Part shown: piece by piece, positions 42,101 to 53,200 of the stretch
Layout: each line of letters starts with the position of its first letter
Position numbering within the stretch: the first letter of the stretch is position 1
NCBI GenBank assembly: GCA_028274465.1
Contig: CM051456.1
Coordinates: forward strand, 13,047,745-13,111,744
Reading direction: 5' to 3'
From: Plantago ovata
Taxonomy: Eukaryota > Streptophyta > Magnoliopsida > Lamiales > Plantaginaceae
Length of the DNA stretch: 64,000 nucleotides
Translations under genes and position numbers: made by a program
Notes under the pieces: model-generated
What the model saw: only the letters and a program-made list of their open reading frames with translations
Told to the model about the DNA's origin: nothing
Databases searched by the model: none

Positions 42101-43231
42101 CTCCGAAGTAGAAGATCTACTCGAAGGCTTGAAATCCAGGTATAGTGGCTTTCTGTATTCTCTGAGGGTCCTGTTTTTAGATGTCAACTGATTGTGTATT
42201 TCGGTTGCCGTAGGATTTCTAAGATGAGCAAGAAGAAGCAGCAACTGATGCACAGGGGACTCTTGGTTCGTTTCTGCCTTTGCATGTCCTTTAATTTAAA
42301 CTATATATGAATGAACTAAGTGGAAGTAACTTGAGTTTCGTCCCACTATTCGACAAGAAATGAGATTCTACACGAATATGCGTATAGGATGAATCACGAA
42401 TATGCGTATAGGATGAATGAGGACATAACCAATTGATAGTTTTAGGGATAGCATTTTCATGTTTTTTTGTCTTTGTTCAGTGAATTTGATGGAAGCTTTA
42501 TTTAGTAATCTTAAGACTCTCATGATATGCAAAGAAGCAGCTTTTTTTTTTTTTATTTTTGTGTGTCTTTTTCCTTTAAAGGTTTGGTAACATGTATTTG
42601 TAATCTAGCTTGCAGAAGCTCTTTCTAGTTACGGAAAGGGCGACAATAACCAGGCGCTGCAATCTCTTGGCCTTGAATTCGATGCCACTAACTACAAGGT
42701 ACCAAGGAGACAAGCCCATGTGCTTTTGCATGATTTGATTGATTCCATGGGAAAAATGTAAACCTGTCTGTTATGCTAGGTAATCGGGGCATCAGATGAG
42801 CAACTTGATGTATTCACCGAATTATACATCAGTTTATTGTTGAATACAGGAGATGCCTTAAAAGGTACAAGCTGGAGTTCTGTTTTATGATTCACTATAA
42901 TACTACTATTTATTTATGTTTTGCGGGATGTGATGATAATGATTTAAGTTTCGCAGCTATTGAAGTTATTGAAAAACAGTTGAAGAATCGGGAAGGTTCG
43001 CCATTCTTATGGAGCCTCTTGGTAAGCCTCTTCTTCAATATTTTACGAACTGATTCTGAAATTATGTCCATGGTTATACTCTAAATCGCTGCTCTCTCGA
43101 ACATTGTTCATAATTTTGAGAAAAATTACTGAATGATATAATAGGAGAGAGCATGTTCAGTGTTAGGGAAAGAGGAAGCAGCAAGTTACGGCAAGAAAGC
43201 AAGGGAGTTGGAAGCAGCATATTTCACATAG
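39161..43231 (+). CDS. TTC38: Tetratricopeptide repeat protein 38-like
   Basis: Homologue of TTC38, a conserved all-helical TPR protein of unknown biochemical role. Exons: 39161-39241, 39408-39560, 39673-39771, 40351-40452, 40599-40742, 40922-41016, 41115-41244, 41317-41421, 42033-42139, 42214-42265, 42609-42698, 42780-42864, 42957-43021, 43145-43231. Phases close, giving 464 aa, close to the family length of about 470. Characteristic blocks are WGYQVNTTSDDCISAIN at the N-terminus, FYMGQPDLSLKLVEKVLP, YGMLAFPLLELGRMEDAEKA, DDPWSQHAVCHVYQYQ, and THNWWHVALCYLEG, the hallmark of the family. No signal peptide or membrane segment is seen. The start is the first in-frame ATG after a likely leader and gives the expected N-terminus. 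It converges on the thioredoxin gene 566 bp away. Confidence 0.93.
41769..41794. repeat. (GT)n microsatellite
   Basis: About 13 GT units in TTC38 intron 8. Confidence 0.9.
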
Positions 43232-43796
43232 GTAGAGAGCTGTGTGTATATCATGCTCTGTGTTCAATAAGTTGAGTCTACTCTTAACACGTTTGATGTT
43301 TCATGTGTAATACTGCATAGTGTCCCACTGAGTTCCGAATAGTAGTACGTGTCAGGTTCAATAGTACTAGCTTGTTTGTACATCTTGCCCACGAATAAGT
43401 AAATGCTGTACGGGTTGCACCCCTCGTGCACTGCTTAATAAAATCTTTATTTTGTGAACTGGTCTTGTAAGAAAATACGTGAATTCATGAGTTGTTGCTG
43501 TAAACAACGACAAGTTTGATGTTTGTCAAGTATAAGCGTTGTAACTGTGAAGAAAAAGTCATTCAACTTAACTGCTATAGAAGAAGATGTGTTTCTGAAC
43601 AGAGTATGAAAACAGAGGTTTCAAAAACAAAATCTTGCATGGCATTCCTTAGATGCAGAAGCAAAGTAAATTATTTCAGATATGAATTACATTTATAAAA
43701 CCGGAGTTCCTCCTGTAAGACCGATAGAATTATTCATGATAAGGACTATGATGTTGTTTGATGCTTGGGCAACAAGTGTTGTTGTTACAACAATCT
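43232..43796. terminator. Convergent 3' flanks of TTC38 and thioredoxin
   Basis: The TTC38 3' UTR probably runs to just past AATAAA at 43437-43442, which sits about 205 bp after the stop codon. The remainder up to 43796 would be the 3' UTR of the thioredoxin gene on the other strand. No separate gene is seen. Confidence 0.45.
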
Positions 43797-44674
43797 TCAG
43801 AACCTGTGTTTGTCAATCTTCATCTGAAGATCTTCCTTCTTCGCACCCACAACCCTATCAACTTCTTTCCCTCTCTTGAACAGTATGAATGTCGGCATTG
43901 ATTGCACTCCCAACTCCTTTGCCACATCCTGTTTGTTCCACTTAGTCAGTACTCAAAATCGAAACATATCAAACAGTACATTTTTTTTTCATTTCCAGAA
44001 ACCGCATGATTCTCCCCTTGAGGAGTTGCTTAACTACAGAGATGAGACAAGCAGGGGATAAAGCTGCCAGCTTATAAGGGCTGTAGCTTCTAGGAGCCTA
44101 AGAGTAAGATGAGTTAATATAAAGCTTATGCAACCACTAAGATCACAATTTTTGCTCAAAATTTTTCACAAGTTGTTCCATTTCGCTGCAATCACCTACT
44201 TATTAGGCTCTAAGCAGAAGTAATTCCATAGGGTTTGAGCAAAAATATGTTGAAAACGAAGCGTAGTTCAATTGGTAATACGGACGTTTATAAACAATTT
44301 AAATGTAGGTGCGTTACTACTTACACTGAGCTCATCAGTGTCAATCTTGACAAATTCTACATCTTCAGCATATTTGTCTGCAAATTGATGAAAAGCAGGC
44401 TGAATATCTTGGCAAGGTCCACACCAAGTTGCTGTAAACTCCACCACAGTCTAGTGAACAAAAACCATTAATACTAAATAGCATTTAAAAAAAAAAAAAA
44501 CTTAATTAATCTCACATAATAATAATCAAGAAAAGATGGTATACTCACTAGATTTGGGATTTGTTTGGAGGCTAGCAAGTAAGTTCTCCATTTTGAAGAG
44601 GAGTGAAATGCAATAACTTGATATCTTTTTGAGTTAACACTGCCCTGATAACAGCTTGAAACATTAGCCCCCAT
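43797..44674 (-). CDS. TRXH2: Thioredoxin h, subgroup II (TRX h2-like)
   Basis: A small disulfide reductase that reduces target proteins and is recharged by NADPH-thioredoxin reductase. Exons on the - strand: 44674-44549, 44450-44325, 43928-43797; 127 aa. The active site WCGPC is at residues 51-55 within [12 protein letters not shown], followed by [19 protein letters not shown] and the cis-proline motif SMPTF (Pro 96), then [18 protein letters not shown]. The N-terminal extension MGANVSSC carries a myristoylatable Gly2 and a nearby Cys8. Family members with this start are anchored to the endomembrane system or mitochondria, so membrane attachment is inferred. The [14 protein letters not shown] block and the extension place it with h2-type rather than h1-type thioredoxins. 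The stop follows DKHRF. Splice phases are all 0. Confidence 0.93.
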
Positions 44675-44791
44675 GGTTCGCCAGAATTATGTGATCACTC
44701 CAACACACAGAATCTCTTGACACACAGGTCCTTAGAAATTAGTATATTATGTCTTGTGGGTGGAGTGGAGAGGTTTGAATGACATTAATGC

Positions 44792-44799
44792 TTTATATA
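44792..44799 (-). promoter_or_regulatory. TATA box of the thioredoxin gene
   Basis: On the - strand TATATAAA lies about 120 bp before the ATG, followed by a C/A-rich leader. This is the best TATA match near any start in the window, and its distance allows a leader of about 90 bp. Confidence 0.55.
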
Positions 44800-45306
44800 C
44801 TGTAGCCATGTATTATACTACTATACTGATATTCATATTCTTTAGCTTTGCTTTATTCTTCTTTTAATTTAATATTAGTATTAATTTTTATTTTTGGGAT
44901 GATTTTTTAAAATTTAATTGTTACAAGCTTTGATTGAAGAATATGTTCTTGAGGGACCTATTTTATGAGGTTGATCCGTTGATACAACTTTATTTCTAGA
45001 AATAAAGATGGTACGTAGGGCTATTGAGACTGATTTATGGATTTTAGCACGTTTCGAACCGAGTTCAATCCAATTTGGATTGGACCAGACCCAAATAAAT
45101 CTGATTTTAAAAGCTATATTTTTTTTTCAATGTTCATTTTTTTGAATCGGACCCAGCATCCTAATCCGATCTGGTCCGGAAAAAATGAAATGGATCAACT
45201 ATTAAACTGATCCATATGAATCAAATCTAATGGTAAATTGGTCCGACCCTGGCCAATTTCCATGCCTAATGGTATCTTACGTGCGAGTGTGAAGTTATGT
45301 TTAATA

Positions 45307-45701
45307 CTCCCTCTGTTTTTTTATAAGTAATTTTAGGCTTTTGGTCTTATGGGTAAATATAAGTGTTTTTAGACTTTTGATCTTGTATTTAAATATAAGT
45401 AGTTTTTGTTTTAAATATAAGAAATACTTCATATGTTTTTTTAGTAAGTTCCTAAGTGGTAAAAAAATACACAATTTAAGGAATAATATTAAAGAATTAA
45501 TTTGTAGGAATATTTAATTGTAATGGATGATAAAGTATGAGAGAAATTGATAAAGGGGTGATAATAAAGAAAGAGAAAGAAATAATAAAAAATAATAAGT
45601 GGATTAAAAAACTTTTCGTTTGAATTAGAAACTTTATAAAATAATGGTCAAAATATAAACCTACAAATTTATTATTATTATTATTAATGAGATGAAAGAA
45701 G
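45307..45701. mobile_element. Degraded Stowaway-like MITE
   Basis: The left end CTCCCTCTGTTTTTTTATAA follows TA. The right end in reverse complement starts CTTCTTTCATCTC after TA (45702-45703). The inner region is AT-rich, with repeated AAATATAAGTA words. The termini match only loosely, so this is a candidate. Confidence 0.4.
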
Positions 45702-46536
45702 TATTATTATAGCTTCTTGAGCAACGCTAGCGATCAAAACATTAATTAGGATAATGCAAGTTCAGAGAATATATGATCCTCACCATTCAATGAGCATAAA
45801 TTGTGTCGTCAAAACTTAACCATTTAAGTACAAAGGTGATTAGTTGCAAATATTTTAGATCAAAGCATAATGAACACTTTTGATCAAATGATAGTTGTAA
45901 ATAGTGGTTCTGGTAATCTTAAAGTATAAAATATGGAATGGAATGGGTGCCCAAAGAATAATTACGGTGATTACTACTCGTATCATATTGACTTTATTAC
46001 ATCAACATCCAATCAAGTAGATAATAATTAATAAATTAACTAATTTGATAGTATACCTCAGGTAGATTATAAAAAGATAACTAGTGAACTGTAGAGAACT
46101 AATTAAGTGTAAATTATAAAAAGATAACTAATTAAGTGTTTGATTTTAGCTTTCGTTACCTATATAGTACCCCTATTAGATTCCGCTAGTACATCTGATT
46201 CCCTTCAAGTATTACAACTAATACACTTGTTATGTTAGATTATTGTAATTACATCCATACCTACGAATTTAGCTTTTCGCGAATTAAAGTCATAAAAGTA
46301 CTATTTTGCCTCTGATCAAATATCTGATTTTAACTTTGACCAAACAGATTTGTTTTTTATTTATTACACATTTGCCTCAAATGTTTTCAAATTTACCACA
46401 ATGACACAAAATAACTTCTTAAAATTCCAAAATGGTCCAAATTTTGTTTGCAAAACAATCCTACACAAGTTTTATTTTGCAAATTAAACTCAGAATTAAA
46501 AAGAAAAAAAAAGGCAAAAAACATAATAAAAAAAAG

Positions 46537-46730
46537 CCCCGATGGGAGCTGTCACACAGCTTCGTACGGAGCTGTGTGATGCTCCGATCCGGAGCTATGT
46601 AAAGCTCCGACTAGAGCTTTTTACACAACTCCTAGCGGAGTTGTTAGCTGTGTAACAGCTCCGATTGGAGCTTTTTACATAGTCGAGCTGTGTACACTGC
46701 TCAAATCGGAGTTGTGCGATTCCGGTACTG
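46537..46730. repeat. Cluster of GGAGCT/AGCTCC palindromes
   Basis: In about 190 bp the words GGAGCT or GGAGTT and their complements AGCTCC or AACTCC recur about ten times, alternating in orientation. Examples are GGAGCTGTGTGATGCTCC, GCTCCGATCCGGAGC and AGCTCCGATTGGAGCT. Many short hairpins can form. The block is GC-richer than its flanks. It resembles no element class I can name. Confidence 0.75.
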
Positions 46731-49455
46731 GAATTAAATACCTAATGTCATATTTGGTTGATACTAAATGAATAGTGCTGGATTATTTGGTTAACCTTTT
46801 TTTCGATTTTGAACTTGAACGTAATAGATGATAAAGTTTGAACTTAAATATTACAAGATCATCTAGCAAAGGTGCAATATGACATAAACCACAAACCGAC
46901 AAATAAAACCCTTCTTTTTTTTCTCCCCTGTCGACGCCTGAGTTAACGACTAGGGACGGAGAGTGGACGAGGAGAGGCCGCGAACAATAGGTGCCTAATT
47001 GGTAAAAAAACACCTCCCGAATACGGTCAACATTTTATTTTACATGCGCTCCTGACTGAACTCGTTTTATATGCGAAAAATGAGGTTTGACCATTCAAAA
47101 AACCGAAAACCCATTGCTTGGTAAAGATCTAATAACAGCTCCTGATGTAAAAAATGGGTACCAAATGTGTTTGGTAAATTTCTGAGTACAATGTAAAGAA
47201 TGGGTGTTTTGGATCCATAATGCTGAAAAGACACTTCTGCCTCTGCCCTTACTTTTTGTGTGCCGGAAGGTGAAATGCGACTTTATAAGCAGTTTTACGT
47301 TTCATGTTGGCATATTGACTAATAGGACGAGATCCTATTTAGTAGTCATCACTCATCACGCAGCTAAGTTCCAAGGCGAGATCTTGAACATGAAACAGGT
47401 GTATTTTTAGTAGTATATTTTAAGTAGTTCCATGAAATAAAATACCATCAAATGAATCGTATTACAACTTACAACTACAAGGCAGTATATATCAAGATTA
47501 TTTACCAGAAATCTTTTATGATACAATTCAGTTGACATGCATCTGCATGCATAATGATTAATGAGAAAAGAAAACAAGAATCTGATCCTCAAAACTTCCA
47601 TGAGACGAACTTACTTAAATAATCGTTACGGTCGGAACAAACTTGGCCACCTCCACGTTTAGTTGTCAACCTACGGAAAGGAAGTCAAGAGTACGGAGGT
47701 GACGAGTTGGCATTTCAACTCTAATCAAGACCGAAAAGGGTTAGGGGACAAAATTCGCAAATAATAATGTCCTTTTACAGGTTACGAATCCGATCACGAT
47801 CATCCAAGTAAATTCCCCTCATACTATGTATACCCAAACCAAAGCACCTAGTATCATTTACAAAAAAGGGTAAGCAAAAAGAAAAACAGGTTTGGCTGTA
47901 AAACCAAAAACATACTAAACGTGGATCTAAGAGGAATATAGAAGCTTATTCGCTTAGAAACAGCTTTCTTGTCTGCGTCATGATAGAATTGGTAGCAAGT
48001 GTGTTGAATTGGAGGCACCTGAATAAATGAGCCAATGAGGGTGAAATAATAAGTTCAATAAAGAAGATTTGCAGTAGTAGTGAATATGATGATGATATCC
48101 TCTGTTCTTAACTTGGTAACTACAGGACCAACTGAAATAGTTCCTTCGGGATTTCTGTGAGTAGCCTACGATACGGAAAAAACTTGAAATTTGAATATGT
48201 AAAACTTCTAGTCAGGAATAAATCTCATGTAGTTAATAGTCTCTGCCTTCTTGCTTGTTTATAGCAGTCTGGTAATGCAATGAGTGAGCCTTCAATGAAA
48301 CTAGTTATGGCCTATTAGGTGCCACCAGGTGTGGGGTGAACATGAAATATATTGGAGCATATGGAAATTACTAATCACCATTGTTTCCTTGTGTTTTATT
48401 GCTTAAATATAATAATGAACAAACAAGAGAAATCATGAGTATAATTTAACCTTATTCAATATTGCATTATCATTTGTGATTTTCTTACTCCGTAAAGATA
48501 AAAGTGTGATGTATTTACTTCGCCATTACTTCATGTTTCTTTGGACCGAATATTATAATCTAGTACTTCTTGCTGCTTTCAATGGTTATGGAATTGCCTC
48601 TTGGGCGCTGACGACTGTGATGAAGGCTCATGATGGTCGTGGACCAGTCTAGAAAACATGCTTACAAATTCTATTCTGCAATCGCTCAGCCTTTCTTCTC
48701 CATATGAACTCATAGGGTACCACTCTATTTGGATTTGTATCTCTTATATGCATTCCATGCAGGTTCTCTGTCAAGTGGAAACTTTACTCCTGCCTGTTTT
48801 TCTGTGGTTTGTTCTAGTCATATTACAGAATGTCGGTAATACAAAATTGACTGCTAAAGTAAGGTGCATAAAGCTATAGTTTTTTTTTTAATTGATAGCA
48901 CAAGGAACTTGAAAAATTTCATAGCATGCACTATATAGCCATATTTTTCATCATCTCTAATTTTCATTACCTTCATTGTAATTTTGGTGGACATGCAGAT
49001 TCATCTTGGGCTAGAATCACAGCTCTTGTGCCTCATGTTGGTTGATTGTTCAGTAATGCTTTGTTGTTGTTATGGATTACCCACGTGATATGCCCCTTGC
49101 TTCTTCAACTCGGTTTAAATTTCAGATTGCTGCGATGAGATTAATTAAAGCAGAATCAGGTTAACAGGCGTTGGCTTAAGCCTGGCGGCACGTTTATTGT
49201 TGGGTTTGGACTGTTTTGAACGGAGGTTGTTGTGTGGTGTTGATTTGTGGAAACCCTGCTTGTTTTGGATGGTGAATCCAAGTGGTAGAGCTACTGCAGA
49301 AACGCTGATGATATGACTCATATGAGAGGGTCTGAATTGAGGTCTTGGAAAATTTGACATGTGTTGTTAAAATTCTTGTTTGACCAGATGGGGATTATGT
49401 TTTAATAACCTCCGTTTTTTTCTCTCACTAGATTACAAACAGAGGTTGTGTATTA

Positions 49456-49639
49456 TTTCCTCTATTCCATAATAAAGTGCTGAAAAACTAATTTATAAAG
49501 TTATATCAAAATATATAACTTGATAATAATTTTATAAATTACTTTTTTGGGTACGATTCGGGTTTAATACGAGATCAAACGAAACATTAAAAAAATAACT
49601 TTTTTTTAAAATGGTAACTCTGTCATGGGATGATGGAAG
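49456..49639. mobile_element. Degraded Stowaway-like MITE
   Basis: The left end TTTCCTCTATTCCATAATAA and the reverse complement of the right end (CTTCCATCATCCCATGACAG) are related to each other and to the Stowaway consensus. TA lies next to both ends (49454-49455, 49640-49641). 184 bp, AT-rich, non-coding. Confidence 0.5.
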
Positions 49640-50298
49640 TAGTGAATAATTCTTAATAACCTGATTGTTATGGGTTGTGAGCAATGAGCATTTTATAAAT
49701 GAAAATATTCCCTTAGTTCAAAAATAACACTCACATAATCATTTTTACCCCATAAGATTTTACATTGAAGTAATGATAATATATTATTAGAATAACAAAT
49801 CTTTTGTGCTTTCTTGTTTCATTGATTTGTATCTAGAATGTTACTAGTACGCACTTTTATATGTAGAATGTATTCTTTGGCATTTAAGTATCAATAATAC
49901 TACTAATATCTTAGGTTCAGTTTACATCTAAATAATACGGAAGGCTTCTTCGGTTACTAATGCAGACAGGTTTTTCTACCATACTACTATACTAGTAGTA
50001 CTACTATACTAGTAGTACAGTAGCAAATATCGGATTGTATAAAGGGAGGCAACCTCAAGTTTTTCCAACCAACTCATCTAATGTGGAGTTCCCAGTAATT
50101 GGCTGCTGATCTGGGGTTCCTTCTTACTCCAAAATGCTCCATATATATAATCCATATATAGCTCCGTCAACCAAAACTGGAAACGTTAATATTCCCAATC
50201 CAGCTCGTGTATCACCTCTGCCCGAACAAGAAGTTCCTGTTTCTTCCAACTCTGATAAGTTGTTGCAGCGGAAGATTTGTTGATGCGCACCATGACCC

Positions 50299-53200
50299 TT
50301 AGTGATCAACATCCTCAGGAAGTCTAGCTTTTCCGGCATATACATATTTCATCTCTGCCATCCATGTCTGCAAAGAACCACCAAAATTAGGCCAACTGAA
50401 TCATTGCAGCAAACTACAAGGTTTGTTCCCACAAATAAACTCAACCACGAGCTGATTTGGCTGGAAGCCTGGAGGCTGGACAATAGTTAAGCTATTACGA
50501 AAGATGTAAATAGAACCTTACCCCATGTCTGAAGGAAATCCGCATATTGGGCACATTACTCTTGTGTATATCATTTCCTTCTGGGCCCCTTTTAAAGTAT
50601 TCATCTCCAAGCCAGTGCAACTACAGAAACAATAAAAATAGAAAGTTTCCTGTAATTAGCGAAATCACCACAGAAAATATCAATGAGTTTTCAGCACCAT
50701 CAACACAACAACCCCCAACCTTCATTTTCTATTGGAGGATCCAAGATCTAGGCCTCGACTGGCATAGAATACCAAAAGATAGCATACATATTCTGGAGAA
50801 ACACAAAGTGTAGTCATAATAATGATGGATTCTGGACTCTGAGCATGCTACCTAGTCATCTTATTATTTTCCATTGTCCATTCAATCCAACGTTAATCAA
50901 CTGCATCTCAAGCTGTGAAACCTACATTTTTAGAGAAAATATGCACATCTATAAAACCAACTATTTCCTAACCTAACTTCATATGCTCTTACTCCAGTAA
51001 GCTCTATCATTAAACCAAAAGAACTTGCAGGTTTCGAAGTAGGCTTCCGAGTGGGTCTTAAATTGTACATGATGCATGTGTGAATTCCAATATCAGTGAC
51101 ATATTCATTATATTTTACGAAGAAGGATAGTTACACCAACACATCATGGATGGGCACCAATGTACTATGTCATTAACCAATTTGAGATTTTCGGCAGCAT
51201 ACCCCTGGTATTTCTCAAACTTGGGATCTTATTAGTTAATATATTCCTCTTCACTGTGAGGGAAATTCTGCTGCTAGTTAAACAAAGGGGATGTGATAAT
51301 ATTATTTTGTTCATCAACTGGCCCAACTCGAGTATTTTGCAAGACAAGTGAGAATGACTACGCAGCTCCGAAGTCCTTAGTGGATGTTCTAACTGATTGT
51401 TTAGAATTTCATACTATTACTAATAGTGTTCAACGAACTTGTTGATAGCAATAAAATCTTGAACTTCTAACCTTGGCAGCATGAGAAAACCCAGACTGAT
51501 AGACTGAATTTCTAGCTATCTCACAGAGGTCACACGAACTGAGCTTCCATACCTGATAAATATGGCATTCAATAAAAGACACATCTATTATAACAAAGAC
51601 TCAGAAGAACATTACCAAAAGGACCTTTGACAAACCTTTGCTGCTACACTATATTCTTCCACGAGAGGCTCTTTAGTTAAATGAATTTGTAAAGGATCAT
51701 CACTTGACAGTGAAACATTTAGGCCACGCTGGAAGAACATGGGGAACGGGTTGCGATGATAATCCAAGAAGAGAGAGTTGTTGCTCAGTGGTGACATAGC
51801 TAAACCAACCTGAATAGTGAATAACCAACTCTTAGTTCCCAGCCAAGTATAGTTCATAAAGAAATGGAGTACTACTAGTATATAACACGGAATTAGATTG
51901 TGGTGCATATATTTGCTATTAGAAACTGAAATTATTCATAAAGTTTACGGAACTGTGTTCTTCCAGAGTATTATGTACAGCTATTTTCTGGTTAAAAATA
52001 AATTGTATAGTATTAATTGCATGTTAATGTATGACACTAATCACTATGTTTGGAAACCCGGAGCCGGATGTTGACCTGGTCACCTCTCCATGTCAATGTT
52101 CAACAGTGTCAACTTGGAGTTGGCCGGGAATTATATATTTAATTAATTTAATTTTATATTGTATTATTGTATGCATAAAAAATATAATTTTCCAAAAACT
52201 GGGTCAAGAGAAACTCGCCGGTGAAGCTATCATGTCAAGGTTCAACTGGGTCAGCCTGGGTCGACCCGGAAAGTTTCCAAGATATATGGCATCCTACTCT
52301 GTAAATTTTACCTACTGATGTGATTTTGCAGAAGTAGCAAATTAATTGTTTGGAATTAGAAGAACAAATGTTGGGAAAGAATTGCATTCACACCTTCCAC
52401 AGGCATTATAGTGTTAAGCACCACTCGTGTCAGGTTTCGAGACAAACCTGTGCAAGATAGTATAGATATTGCAAGACGGGGGATTTCCGTAAATTGATCC
52501 CATGTGATATATTATGACATAACAGGAATCCAGCAGCTAAATGGTCAACATCACCAGCCTGCATCAGAAATTCAGAATCCCTTTTAAAAAGATGGAAATC
52601 ATAAAGTATAGTGAAGAGAGACATATGTATCGAAATACAACCTCCCCACAGTGAGGGCGAAATCTGATTGTAGGTAATCCTTTTGATTCTCGAAGCTGAA
52701 AAACAATGGGCCAAAACAGAAAAAACACAAAGAAATTAGGTGTGTTTCCTTATAAATAATCAAAATAGGTTGCATGATATGACATGAGATTTAAGTTTCA
52801 ATGCAGAAAAGTTTCATGAGCTCAATTAGCCAAATAACGGATAATTTTCATAAAAAGCTTGATGGAGTTCAATTCAAATCCAAAGATTCAATAACCTTGT
52901 TGAGCGTAAATAAGTTTGCATAGCAGTAATAGGCATAGTAGGCAAATGCAGGATTGAACCCATTTGTCCATTCTGAAGGAGTTGGCATGTGCTTGGTGGG
53001 ACGCCTCTCTGGTTTACTTTCATCATCAACCATATCAAATCCTACAACCTGCATTACAATAGACATTTACCAAGGGAATAGTGATCACTTAACAATCATC
53101 ACATGCAAGTGATATGTCAAACTTATTTGATTTTATGTGCATCAAATATGTAGAGAAATCAAGCGGACAATCGTTCTGAAAGCATTTCTAGCAAATTCAT

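Larger units (their letters stand above)
44800..50298. other. Gene-poor region between thioredoxin and AMP deaminase
   Basis: About 5.5 kb with no protein gene that I can support on either strand. It contains two degraded MITE-like elements (45307-45701, 49456-49639), a cluster of short GGAGCT palindromes (46537-46730), and AT-rich filler. Short ORFs of 60-75 codons here show no recognisable domain. The last several hundred bases before 50298 would include the AMP deaminase 3' UTR. Confidence 0.6.

Noticed and set aside
49075-49220. Short frames reading MDYPRDMPLASS... and WLKPGGTFIVGFGLF, recalling a methyltransferase motif
   Set aside because: The pieces are tiny, in different local frames, stop at once and have no neighbouring methyltransferase exons. 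Most likely chance.
49290-49340. TGATGA and CTGA words resembling C/D snoRNA boxes
   Set aside because: Spacing is too short and there is no terminal stem or second box pair.
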